From: Agaricus subrufescens
Lineage: Eukaryota > Basidiomycota > Agaricomycetes > Agaricales > Agaricaceae
DNA length: 64,000 nucleotides
NCBI GenBank assembly: GCA_029945375.1
Contig: CM057058.1
Location: forward strand, 3,100,001 to 3,164,000
Direction of reading: 5' to 3'
Under the pieces are notes generated by a model. It did not search any database and had not been told where the DNA came from. It saw only the letters and a program-made list of their open reading frames with translations. The position numbers and the translations under genes are program-made. The first letter of the stretch is position 1; every line of letters begins with the position of its first letter. This document shows positions 11,153-23,000 of the stretch, piece after piece.

Positions 11153-12458
11153 ATGAATGTGAATTTTGACCTGTGTCCTATCGCAGAGCAACGCAGCACT
11201 GCCAATCGCGACTCCCGGTCGATACAGCGTTTTGTCGGAGATGTCGATCTGCCCGAAGGTATCTTTGCTCCTGGACCCTGAACAAAATAACCCTGTCTTA
11301 TTGGTCATCGTGCAGAACATGAACCGTTGCTGAAGGAATCACAGCGGCGCTTCGTCCTTTTTCCAATACAATACCCAGAGGTATGTTCTGGCCATCACTA
11401 TCGGGTAGTCTTACCTACTATCTCTGAGATTTGGCGATTTTACAAAAAAGCTCAAGCCTCTTTCTGGACCGTCGAGGAGATAGATTTGTCTCATGACACA
11501 ATAGATTGGACATGCCGACTGAACAAAAATGAGCGCCGTTTTATCTCCCATATTCTGGCTTTCTTCGCTGCATCCGACGGTATAGTCAACGAAAATCTTG
11601 TCCAAAGATTTTCAAATGAAGTTCAAGTCGCCGAAGCGAGATGTTTCTACGGCTTCCAGATCATGATGGAAAACATACACTCGGAAACCTATTCTCTGCT
11701 TATAGACACCTATATCAAAGAGCCGCATGAACGGAATCATCTTTTTGATGCTATTGAGACAATCCCTACCATCAAACGTAAAGCCGCCTGGGCCCTTCGC
11801 TGGATTTCGAACCACAAGCTATCATTCGCAGAACGTCTTGTAGCCTTCGCTGCTGTAGAGGGTATTTTTTTCTCTGGTTCATTTGCTGCTATCTTTTGGA
11901 TTAAAAAGCGAGGATTGATGCCCGGCCTGACGTTCTCCAACGAACTCATCTCTCGGGACGAAGGAATGCATACTGATTTTGCCTGCTTATTGTTTACCCA
12001 TCTCCGGAGACGACCTCACCCTGACCGTGTGTTGGAAATCATTATAGAAGCCGTAGCGATAGAACAAGACTTTTTCGGCGGTATGGTCGGTCAAATCTCG
12101 TATAGACTCCAACTAACCGACTTCGTCAGATGCTTTACCGGTGTCACTTATTGGTATGAATTCGAGGTTAATGTGCCAGTACATCGAATTTGTTGCAGAC
12201 CGTCTTCTCGTATCCCTCGGCAATGAGAAGTATTACCACGCTACCAACCCTTTTGATTTTATGGAGATGATTTCACTCCAAGGCAAAGCGAATTTCTTTG
12301 AAAAACGAGTCTCTGATTATGCCAGGGCGCATATCAATCATTCCTCCCCTGAACTTGCAGCCATGCACACACATAGAGTCTTGTATGTTGTCGTTCTCAT
12401 TTTATCAAATGTCCCAGCCAACTGACGGGTAAACAGTACCACAGAAGATGACTTCTAG
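11153..12458 (+). CDS. Second ribonucleotide reductase small subunit (R2 paralogue), short N-terminus
   Basis: Exons are 11153-11258, 11316-11380, 11429-12080, 12130-12382 and 12437-12458. The product is about 366 residues and starts [15 protein letters not shown], with only about 35 residues before EHEPLLKES, against about 78 in the neighbouring copy. All metal ligands and the radical tyrosine are kept: [32 protein letters not shown] and DEGMHTDF. This is therefore not a Rnr4-type degenerate subunit as in budding yeast. The last exon is 22 nt, as in the neighbour, and completes the tail FTTEDDF, a variant of the usual R1-binding heptapeptide. Intron sites in DLPE, after YPE, before DALPV and inside the tail Phe codon match the other copy, pointing to duplication with introns kept. 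A damage-induced or stage-specific role is possible but unproven. Confidence 0.93.
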
Positions 12459-12662
12459 TATGCGTGGTTAACCAACATCCCATTCTCGTTAACTATAGAA
12501 TCGTCGTAACCTATATGTTATTATTATGCTGCTACAGCCTTATTGCGTACCACTGTAACTCCACTCACTAAATAGGTTCATCGCATTGTTTGATTATATT
12601 TGGTACATTATTGACCGGACAGTTCGTATCTACTGTTCGACTAATGACAACCTGTTCTCCCG

Positions 12663-13447
12663 ATGCTCAAAAGGTTCTTGACTAAATTCACTCCTTCATC
12701 GCGCAGGTCCATATCAAAATGGTTCTATTGGTCACCTATACCGCTCTTTCTTCTCCACTTTTACGAGATCAAACAAGTAAGAGGAGGGAGTATGAAGGTT
12801 CGTGCTTTGGCTTAATGGCATGCATACCTCATTGACCTCTACCGTCAGCTAGCCGACGCTCAACCCGGACTTCTCCACACGGAATGACATATGTCTTTTC
12901 GATCGTTATTCTATTCACACCCTTCAAGATTATAACAGGGAGGACATTGTGACATTGCGGTACGCTATCTACTCACTGACAGAATCGAGGTTCTCCGGAA
13001 GGCCTAACAACCTGGAAGATGTCCAAATGACCCAAAGCGTGTTCTAATCAAGCGCATACTTGCAGTAGCGGGGGATACTGTGAAGACGCGACCGCCTTGC
13101 CCAGAGCCAGAAGTCAAGGTTCCCCAGGGTCACGTCTGGGTAGAAGGTGCGGTGTTTACGGTCCTCCCTAAGTTATGTCTCAATAACTCGTTTCTTCAGG
13201 TGACGAGTCGTTTCGCTCAGACGATAGCAACCTATACGGGCCCGTACCAGCAGCTCTCATAGAGTCCAAGCTCACTTGCATTCTCTGGCCTCCGGATCGC
13301 TTTGGTTCTCAGATAGAACCCAGCATACCCACCAATCACAGTGGCCCCGCTTACAGGTATGCAAAAGACGCGATTGAAAGAGCGAAAGCGCGTCGTGCAA
13401 GGGTCAAGATTGGACGTCCGTACAACGTCGATGCCGACACTTATTGA
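12663..13447 (+). CDS. IMP2: Mitochondrial inner membrane protease subunit 2 (IMP2), signal peptidase I family
   Basis: Exons are 12663-12797, 12853-12959, 13019-13146 and 13200-13447, giving about 205 residues. The start reads MLKRFLTKFTPSSRR, and a membrane segment near WSPIPLFLLHFYEI follows. The catalytic serine is in VRGGSMKPTLNPD, with the intron falling directly after SMK. The catalytic lysine region is PKRVLIKRILAVAGDTV, and VPQGHVWVEGDES with NLYGPVP is the conserved family box. In the family, Imp2 acts with Imp1 in the inner membrane to cleave intermembrane-space sorting signals, for example on cytochrome c1. The C-terminus after LWPPDRFG is longer and basic. The gene converges on the sugar transporter with a 94-bp gap. 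Confidence 0.93.
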
Positions 13448-13541
13448 CAGGATTTCGTGGCCGGTGTAAATATCCATGTTAAGTAACCTTAAGTAACGGT
13501 AACATTCTATCTATTCCTTCATTTTTGAATATTTGCCTCGG

Positions 13542-16102
13542 TTAATCATCATTAGTGACGCCGAGGATGCGGTCGGCTTCTGGAGTTCCTGCGGCGGGTA
13601 CATCCTTACGCAGAGACACGGCAACTGGAGAAACTCCCTCGAGATGCGCGAGCGCGAATATAACATCCATATCTACCATCCTGATTAATTCACTTTGCCA
13701 AAACAATCGGCTATCACACGTACCTTCGAGTGATCTTCCGGACGTTTCTGTTCAAATATCGGTTCAGTTGCATATTCTCCAGGTGATCAATATTAAACGT
13801 ACCCGGGAAGAAGAAATATACGCATGGAATAATGAAAGCGTTCAAAGATGCAAAAACTATATCAAAATGAGCTTAGCTGTCCGGTTGATAGACATGTACC
13901 GCCATACCAATGTAAGTCTTCCATGATATGTTTTCAAAAGACGGACCAGTAACCATCACAACTATGAAATTGAACGTCCAGTTGCTCGCCTGTTTCGAAA
14001 TCGGTTGACTGTTGGTTGTACAATGTGTTGAATACTCACCGTTGAGAGCGCATTAGCGGGACCTCTCATACGAAGGCCGACAATTTCTGCTGGCTGTGAA
14101 CCGGGGTCATCAGCTTTGACAGTCCTCGCCCCATCGAAAACTTGAATTGCTTACGTATAACCAGGTCATCCCAAGCCATCCCACAGCAAAGAACGAGTTG
14201 AATACGAATAACAGTACTGCACTAACAATATTTGCAGCAGAGTTGTTGATACTTCCCAGAATCGCAAGGAGGATCATAGTAATCGTCTGCCCCACTGACC
14301 CGAAGAACATCAGTTTTCGTCTTCCCACCCGCTCAATCAGTGCAATAGCAATGAAAGATGCCAGGAAATATTCTGTTCCGTTGCATGCAGCAATTATACG
14401 CGATTTGACATCCGAAATGCCGAGATTCTCAAACAAGATTGTCTGAAATTTGCTTAATGACGGTGAGGTGTATAGCCTTTCTGATGAACTTACCGCATAA
14501 TAGGTGATAATATTAATACCAGTTATCTAGCAACTCGAGGTTTGTTCTGCTTTGAGGGGGAACAGATCGAAAGGCGCACCTGTTGGAAGCATTGTATGAC
14601 AACTCCGAGAGCAACGCGCCTGAAATTCTGGCTACGTCCACCCGTGAAGAGTTCGCTTAGCGAAGCCTTTCCCGCTGAGTGGTGCTTGCCGGCTACTACA
14701 TCAACAGTCGTGCCCTCTTCTAACTCGACAGCTTCTTTGATGGCGTGGAATGTCTGCTGGACATCGGGATCTGATATTTGTTTGTCCTCGAGGTCGGATA
14801 TGACGGCCATCGCCCGTGCGGATTGCCCGGTCTTCAGAAGCCTATTTGATCGCTTAGCGAGACAGAACGAAGTCACGGATCTGAACGCACCATCGTGGGG
14901 ATTCAGGAAGCTATGCTGGTGTAAGTTTTCGTACGTCGGTGATAGTTGGAGACCATAAACTCACGAAATTAATAAAGATAATCATAATTAAAGCGAAAAC
15001 AATCTGCAATGCGATGGGGACTCTCCATTGCGCGGGACTTCCTTTTGCCCAGAACCTGAACGTCGAATGCTATCAGTTATAAAGCCAACGTTTAAGTCAA
15101 GCATACTCACAATGCAAAGTCAATCCACTAAAGGGTAGAATGTGGTGAGTAAACGAAATACTTGGCAACGTCTCTACTTACATATCTAGGGAAGAAATGT
15201 TGTCAATACACCACTTATCGACTATCAGACACGATGTAACTCACGATACCATGATACCGAATGTGATTAAGCTTCCCTCTATCATAATCAAGGCTCCCCG
15301 CTTCGCAGCCGGCGAACATTCTGCGTGGTATGATGGAACCGTGGACGTCTGATTTCCTTTCAGTAATCGCTTCAGCGCAAGACCCATCGATATCAACCCA
15401 CATTCAATCCGTTTCCTAGACCCGTGATTACCCGAGCTACGAGCATTTGGGCATAACTGAAGGAGGCCGCTTGAAGTATAGCACCTATAATCATAACGAC
15501 ACCTCCAAGTATGATTGTTCGCCTTCGACCGAGTTTATCGCCAATCCATAGATTAGATAGTGCACCAGCAAGACACCCTAATTCCTATCAGATGTATTCA
15601 GTACGTGCCATTCTTGACGGAACTTGGAAGCTACTAACGTAAATTGCAACCAAAAGGCTTTGCAAAGTAGCATGATTGTGGGGCTGACCATCGCCAACAA
15701 TCACCTGAGGAAAAACTTTTTCGAACTTGAATGGAGCATCAGATATCCACTTCCGTGTGGTTCAACAATGACCCTTACTTGACCGGCAGTCAACAGCGCA
15801 GACATAACACCCTGATCATACCTGCGATCGGCGTCAGTCAAAATGAAGTTGAATGCTAAACCGATTTCCACCTACCCGAAGAGCGTAAAGCCCGTCCCTG
15901 TCACAAACGCAATAGCCCATGTTAAGCTACGCCCTCGCAGGGAAGCCCTATGTGACTCTACTTCCTGCTTGAACTGCTCAGAGCCTACGTCGGGAGAATA
16001 ACGGATGGGTGCGATGGACTTCTCCGAATCGCCTAACCCGGTGGCATCGACGCTTTGCTTCTCAGACATGATTGAGGTGGAGGGAGTCGCATGAATTGCC
16101 AT
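13542..16102 (-). CDS. MFS sugar transporter (sugar porter family)
   Basis: This is a many-exon gene for a 12-helix hexose/polyol porter in the plasma membrane. The N-terminus MAIHATPSTSIMSEKQ leads into a cytosolic tail and TWAIAFVTGTGFTLFG, the first helix. Diagnostic motifs are LPESPRW spliced to LLKTGQSARAMAV (after helix 6), IERVGRRKLMFFGS in the second half, and a late helix NAFIIPCVYFFFP followed by ETSGRSLEDMDVIF. The last two introns must be removed to recover that motif, and the stop is at 13542. The C-terminal tail ends TPEADRILGVTNDD. Substrate cannot be told from sequence. Confidence 0.88.
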
Positions 16103-16685
16103 TGGGCTAGCATATTTATATGTAGTACACCATCATTTTTCGAAGGGTTAGTCAATCTTCCACGGTGATAGAACGTGTGGCAATCTAAAACGCGTGGTGA
16201 ATAGCGTGGTGTTCGGCAGTAGGCCGTGGAGCTATAGGGTTCGTGCCGTGCATCTCCAAGCCGTTATTGTATCATTGTATCGCTGTAATCTGTTTACTCT
16301 CTTGCTAGACCAAGTGACTGTCGTGTGATATACACAATGGTCCAAAAGTTAGGGGCCGGCTCTCGAAAACGATAACTTGAATTTAATATTATCATCTTTA
16401 GGTGAAGGTCAAGTGAGGTAATGGGTCATGCTCCCGTCAATTTTACCCGAACAGTTTATAAGGTGCCCGTTGTACTATTGAATTAGAAAGACTATATATA
16501 ACAAACCCACGAGAACATAAAAGCTGGACATGAGAACGGACGAATAGATGCATACTACACTAAGCGTCAGAATTACACACGTGATGCCGAAATGAACGAA
16601 TACTTTGGAGCACAAGACAGAAAAAAATGGTACACAAAATGACAGCCGAGGAAGAGGAAGTGGATATAGTTCAAACAATTGCACA
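16103..16685. other. Spacer between transporter and UIM-protein gene, no gene seen
   Basis: Both neighbours are on the minus strand, so this holds the transporter promoter and the 3' end of the downstream gene. It is AT-rich with no supportable coding frame. Confidence 0.5.
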
Positions 16686-19631
16686 TTAGCCCCATTCACC
16701 AGGTATGAAAGGTGTTACACGATCAAATGTTTCCTCGTTTCCACCACCATTCTTCCTTCCTTTCTTATTCCCTTTACCGATGACCTTTTTGAATAATCCA
16801 CTGACGCCGGAAGGTTTGTCCGGCTCGTCAATCCCATTGGTAACATTATCATTGGCATAACACGTTTCAACCATTTTCGCGAGCTTGCGATGAGGATTGG
16901 ATTCACTTTGCCGCCTTGAGTCGTCCAAAGCTGCTTGGAGATATAGAGCAAGGTTGGGGAACGTGATGGGGAGAGAAGGAAACGGAACAGAAGGTGTCGC
17001 TGGGATTGTATAAGTCTTCGAGATAAGGGTATCAGAGGCATCCTTGAGCATGGTTGGGATACTTGAGAGTGTATAGGACCAAGGCAACGTATTGACATTA
17101 GCAATTTGGTATCTTTGAGCATTTGAAGCATTGGCTGGGATGGGTTGGTCAATTGTAAACCAGAGAACAGTACGCCATTCGCGCGACATGTGGTGAGGCT
17201 GCAAAGCATTAGAATCTCGGCGGGCCATAGTCTAAAAAAGGTTGACTCACTTTGATAAACTGAACCACAGTCCGAAGCTTTAGTAATTCATTCTTATTCA
17301 CAGCCAAAGCTTCAATAGTTGGCTCCATCTTTGTTCCGCTCAAACGTGCCATAAGTTTCAACAAATGACGCCAACTAGGTGCCTGGAAGTGGAGCGGGGG
17401 ACAGCGGCCGTATGGTAGCGAGATCAGAGTCGGCATTTGGCCCTGCATAGGCGACAGCCTGTCCGATATAACGGGAGGTGAGAAATTAATAGCTGTGGAC
17501 AAGTTTTAGATAATGTAGGGGTTGGACGAATGGAAGTAGGACATACAAACTCCATGAAGAAGTTCAGCATCGACAAAGTGATTCGCGTTCAACATTCCTA
17601 GTGTTGCAGGGATATCAGGGGAATTATTTCCATTAGTGACAGCGGCGGACGAAGTATTTATGATGCTTTGGGGATTGGACGATGTAGAGGGGGAGGGAAT
17701 ATCGTCATCAGTACGCGAGGTTGAGTAGCTACTGGCTTCGTTTGGAGAAGTCATGGCAGGTAAAGCGCTCATAGAAGATGTCCTGCCAATAACTCTTTGG
17801 GGCTGATCTACTTGTAAAGTAGTAGCTTGGGGGCCACCGGGTCGAAAACGAATTGGCGCCGACGTTTCTAGTACGTTTGATAAGGTGTCACTAGCACCAG
17901 ATTTGAGAGAGGAATTTCGGGATAGGTCACTGTTTATAGAAGTAGAAGGACTGGCATTGATTCTGAGATCTGGGACAACCGCTTGAGAGGGTTTTTCAGC
18001 GGTTGAAGTAGAAACTACGGCTTCATATGAAGGAAGACCACCTGCAAGCGTGGCATTGGTAGTTTCCGCGCTCGGATTAGCGGGGATAGGGCCACTCTCA
18101 TTCGCTAGTTGTGCCGCCTGGTTGGTTGCGCCTCTCCTTTCCTCTTCAGCAAGTCTTCGAGCTAATGCTGCATCTTCGTTGATATAAGAATCATCATATT
18201 CATCGTAACTGAGATCCATGAAAGACTTCCCACTCTCGATGCTTGGCCTGGGGGATGAGCTTGTAACAGATGATGATGATGATGCTGCTGCATTCGTGGG
18301 GGTATCTCTACCGGTCTTCTTAGACAAGTCATCGTGCCCGTCCTTCCCGCTTGTTTCTCCGTTTGATGATAGCGTAGCAGGCTCAGCATAGAGTTTATTA
18401 GAGGAAAATGCCAAAGCTGTGGGTGTACGATCTGGTGAATGCTGGGGAATTGAGTTGTTGCTTTGTGGCGGTTCGGTGTGTTCATTTACGTCAATAGAGA
18501 GGCTTTGCGGCGCGCTTGTACTGATCGGCGTTTCAACAAGCGCTTCGGCTTCTTCAATCTTTGAGAGAGGCTCTGCCTTGGACGCGGTTTCATGATCCGT
18601 CGATCGTGTTACAAATACAGGAACAGGAGAGCCTTCTTCAGGAGTACCCTTCGAAACTGAGGCTGAAGGGGAACCTGAGGCACTTGGTCCGGAAAAGGAA
18701 GATGATGATGCATAGTTGGACGGACCAGCGTTCGACTGAGCCCAGTATTGATCATATCTACCTCTTGTTATCTGCATAGACGCAGCTAGAGCACGTTCCA
18801 GTTCTTCCTCTTCCTGTTTAGCAAGATTCTGCAATCTTTCTGCTTCTCTCATTGATTCGTCTTTCGACAGTGCTAATGCCATAGCCAGTTCGTCGCCCTC
18901 ATCATCACTGTCCTCCTGAGTGCCTGCTGCGTCAGGGTAAGGTGGAACCTCCGCCGTAGGAGTTCCAGACGGTAGACCAGACGGTACTGACGACCATACC
19001 GGCGGGTTCGGAGTGGAAGGAAGAGAGGCGGAAGAAGCGTTGCCAAGGTACGCGCTCGTAGGTATCGCGGGAGTTTCAAAGAGAAGGTCAGGTTTTGGCG
19101 GAAGAGGGGGTGAAGACACAAATGATCGATAATACGCAGGATGCAATGGCTCCCCTCGGCTATCTCGCCTGACCGCTTGCTGAAGTCCAGGTGGTTTGGG
19201 GGGAGGGACCGGTGACGCCGACGTTGATGGACGAAGCTGCGTGTGATACTGTTGCTGGTGTGCTGGATAGAGTTGGGCGGCGTTGCTTGAGAAATAATCG
19301 TTTCCCGAACGCGATTGATTATCCGAATACGTGCGGTCCATGCCTGAAGAAAAGTATATGTCGGGTCTATGAATGGTCATTGGAGGCCTTTGTCCTTGTG
19401 CGGGGTAAATGGGGTGAGAGTATGGGTGGCCTCCGTAATGGTGTGTATGAGACGAGGTAGGAACGCTCGGGGTGGTTGCAGCACGATGGGGGTGCCAGCG
19501 AGCTAGATCTGGGTAGTGGCCTGGCGGACCCTCGGGGGGCACTGCGAACTCAGGATCAGGAGTGGTGTGGAAACGATGGAGCGACGTCTACATAACCCCT
19601 TTTACTCACCTGAGGACCGCCTATGAGCCAT
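16686..19631 (-). CDS. Ubiquitin-interacting-motif protein of unknown function
   Basis: A first exon of 22 nt (19610-19631, MAHRRSS) splices in phase 1 over 19542-19609 to VPPEGPPGHYPDLARWHP. The N-terminal half is Pro/Tyr/Ser-rich. Two UIM-like helices lie close together near residues 220-270: DELAMALALSKDES and EEEELERALAASMQ, both with the Ala-x3-Ser core. A third Ala/Leu-rich repeat, EDAALARRLAEEERR, is at about residue 460. After a disordered stretch, the C-terminal region is ordered in character: INFSPPVISDRLSP, LPYGRCPPLHFQAPSWRHLL, EPTIEALAVNKNELLKL, then HHMSREWRTVLWFTIDQPIP, and the end FDRVTPFIPGEWG. The last exons join by clean introns after HGV and QFIK. UIMs imply ubiquitin binding, perhaps in endocytic sorting; the C-terminal domain is not recognised. 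Confidence 0.75.
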
Positions 19632-20053
19632 GAACAGCAACTGTGTGGGACGACCACGGCAGTGAAAGTGTGAGTTCTGGTCGCAGCAGCATCAGCGCCT
19701 CATCTGCGGAACAACCCACGCTCAGACACATTGACAGAACTGGTGCATAAGTATCTAACTTAAAGGTTCCGATGCTAATTGATGGAATTGAATTGAATAG
19801 CCATGATTCTAGTACGTTACAAATGCAGAGATAACCGATAATGATTGTGGTGATTTGCTGATGATGAATGTGTGAGTTGAGAAAGGAAGATGACCAAGTG
19901 CGTATGTAGTATATACCAAAGAGACAAAAATGATAGTGGGAACCATATAGGTAGACGGAACCGAAGAGCAAAAAGCAACCGAATGAAGTGATCAATATGA
20001 TCATGCAATAGAGGTAAGAGAAAAAGGGGAGTTTAGGGGGGCATTACATGGAG
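19632..20053. other. Spacer upstream of the UIM-protein gene, no gene seen
   Basis: This lies between the Rim15-type kinase stop and the UIM-protein start, both on the minus strand. Open frames here translate to repetitive hydrophobic text without homology and look like 5' UTR/promoter sequence. Confidence 0.5.
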
Positions 20054-23000
20054 TCATGATGGAACGTGAGGTTGGGAGGATCCTTGGGGGCGATTAGTGG
20101 CAAGGATTTTGGCACGAGTGCTAGACATCGTAGATGTTTTGAACCCTAGTGTTCGCATAGCAGCTTGAGAAGAGGTTTGTGAGGCTTCAGGACTACTTTC
20201 AATCGAATGGAGACACAAACCTAACAGATCTGCTTTGGCAACGGGCTTTGGCAGTGAGACCGAGAAAACGTTACTCAGTTCACTAGGGTCCGTGCTACTG
20301 TAGGCACTGACAGCAATTATGGGCGTATTTGTATTCTTGCTGTTTGTGCTTTTAATGTACCTAGCAGCGCCTTCACCATCAACTGCAATAGGATTAATTA
20401 AGGGCCTGCCACCGCACGAATGAATTTAATACTCACGAACTGGCATATATAAGTCCATCAGAATACAATCGAATTCTGGCAAGAATTAGCTTAGCTTAGC
20501 ACGAGTAGGAGGTCAGGTTGATCTACTCACTTATGTCACCCATAGCTACACTGATAGCTTCGGACCCATCATGAACCACCACACAGCGACAGCCCAACCG
20601 TATAAGTAGGGTCTCAATGATCTTTGCAGTGATTGGATTATCCTCTGCAAGCAAGCAAGTAACTGCGCGATCGCTTGGGTCGGGACCCTTCCTTAAATCT
20701 ATTGAATGAACGGATGAGGGCGGGGTATTGACCTCCTGTTGACTGCCATAGCCGACTGAGGAATTCCATGTTTCCGAACCAGACCCATCTCCGGTACTAG
20801 AGACAGAAGCGGTACGCAGCCGGCTTGGCATGGAGTTCCGTCGGTCGTCCATGTGGTTCTGCTTGAAGCGTTCAAGTGCCCCAAATTCAGATGTTTTTCT
20901 GATATGTGTGCCACTCCCGGGAGTCGGTGGAGGTAGGCTGACACGAGAGGGGGAAGAACAGATCGAGGAAGTAGATGTGGCGGGCGAAGGGGGGTTTGTT
21001 AGTTGGATCTTAGAGTCTACACTGGTCACAACGCTGGGCGGTAACTTGATTCTTGTAGAAAGACTCTTCCTCCGGGTGTGCGTCGGCTCAGATAGTGCAT
21101 GAGAAAGTGGCGCCATTTGATCCGTCTTGAACTTCCGGATCATATCGTCATTAGCCTGTTTGAGAACCGGTAGATTCTTGAAACTGAAAGAACCAAAGTC
21201 GCTGGTGGACGAAGACGAGGATTCCTTGTGAGCTATGGGTACAGGTATGGATGGAGGAGGCATGGAAGAACTTATGACCGGACTTCCTTGAGATGATTGG
21301 GTGGCGATGGCAACTGGGTCATCGTCCTGGAATAATTGAGGGATAGCACCTCTCGGATCGAAGTAGTCGGTTGATTCGGGATCAGTAACTTGAGGTATGA
21401 AAGCGGCCTCGGTAGTAGTAACTTGATTCCACTGTATCCCTGCAAAGAACGGGTGCGCCTTGACCTCTTCAGAACCGTTGGACCCAAGGCGATCACTTGG
21501 ATCAAGCGTTAACAAACATCTAATAAAATCGCGTGTTTCCTCGGAAAAATCAATCCAGTCTTCATGCCACTCGACGTGGCCCGAAAGAATGTTTTCAAAG
21601 ACTTTCTCTGGTGTTTCAGCATGGAAAGGGGGGATACCATATAAGAATTCGTAAGTGATTACTCCTAGTGCCCACTAAACCAAAGAATTAACCGATGAAC
21701 ACCAATCAATGCGCAGAAAAACCTACCCAATCCACCGCAGCATCATCTACACCCAGACCGAGGATAGTTTCAGGAGCCAAATAGTCGGGGGTTCCCACAA
21801 ATTTCTGTTCGCCTGGTGGTGTGGTTCCTCCGCCTGAGGTTGAATGTGAGCGCAAATCCGTAGTCAGCTCAGTGGCAAAAGATTGCAAAGGACTATCATT
21901 GACTCGGTGTCGACGAGCTTGCAGCCCAGGTACGGATTCTGAACCGCTCGACTCGCTGACATCGTCTGTCATAGACAAATAGGGCGAGCGTGTGGTTGAA
22001 CCTGCCCGTTGATTGAAATAAGAGTTTCCAGTAGGAACGGCAGATGTGTCATGTGCATATATGAGAGGGGAAGATAGATATGATGAGTCAATCGACGGAG
22101 GCCTCGAGCGCGAACTGTATCTCGTATATGGCTGCCCAAGTCCTATCTGGTTGTTTTGACGACCAAGAAGACCAATTCTGCTTAAACCAAAATCAGTGAG
22201 TTTGAGATGACCATGTTGGTCGATGAGTAGGTTATCCGGTTTCAAGTCACTAACAAGCCAATATAATCATATCAGTAAACATATCACGGACTTCACTTAT
22301 TGAAGCCCTTACCGATGGATAATACCCCTCTGGTGTAGATATTCCAACCCGAGAACAACTTCGGCAATATAATTCTTTGTCCATTCTTCCGGCAAACACC
22401 CAAGAGACTTGATCAGGGCGGCACAATCACCACCATTCAAATACTCCATGACCAGGTACAAATTGTCCTTGCTCTGAAAAGTGAAATACAACTTGGCGAC
22501 GAACGGTGATTCGGCTTGCTTCATTAAAATCATCCTCTCAGCTTTGACATTTGTAATCTGATTCTTGGCGATCATGTCCGCCTTCTTGAGCACCTTGATA
22601 GCAAAATAATCTCCAGTGGCTTTCTTTTTGGCCAAGAATACGGAGCCAAAGGCACCTTTACTAATAGGCTTGATAACATCGAAATCCTTGATAGAAGTGG
22701 GCGTCGTTCGTGTAATTGGTGCGGTAGATTGACGGGGAGACAAAGGACCAATGTTAGGACTCGTAAGAAGATTGGCAGTCGAATGACGTCGACTATTACT
22801 GCGCTTCATCGACGGCTCGCGAGTCAAGCCGGTGATCTCCCGAGCGGCAGCTCGAGGCGAAGTGGGCGGCGTGATGAATAGTTTAGGTTCCAAAAGGTTC
22901 GACGTGGACCGATGTGTCTTGATGGTCAAAGGACTAGAACTAGGCTGCGTGGCAGAATTGATTGCAGAAGTAGGAGTGGCTTGGGAAGGAGAAGGGTCGT

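Noticed and set aside
19500..19545. UIM-protein start at a GTG codon near 19542
   Set aside because: Splicing a 22-nt exon with an ATG (19610-19631) gives a normal start, with the GTG falling at the exon join.
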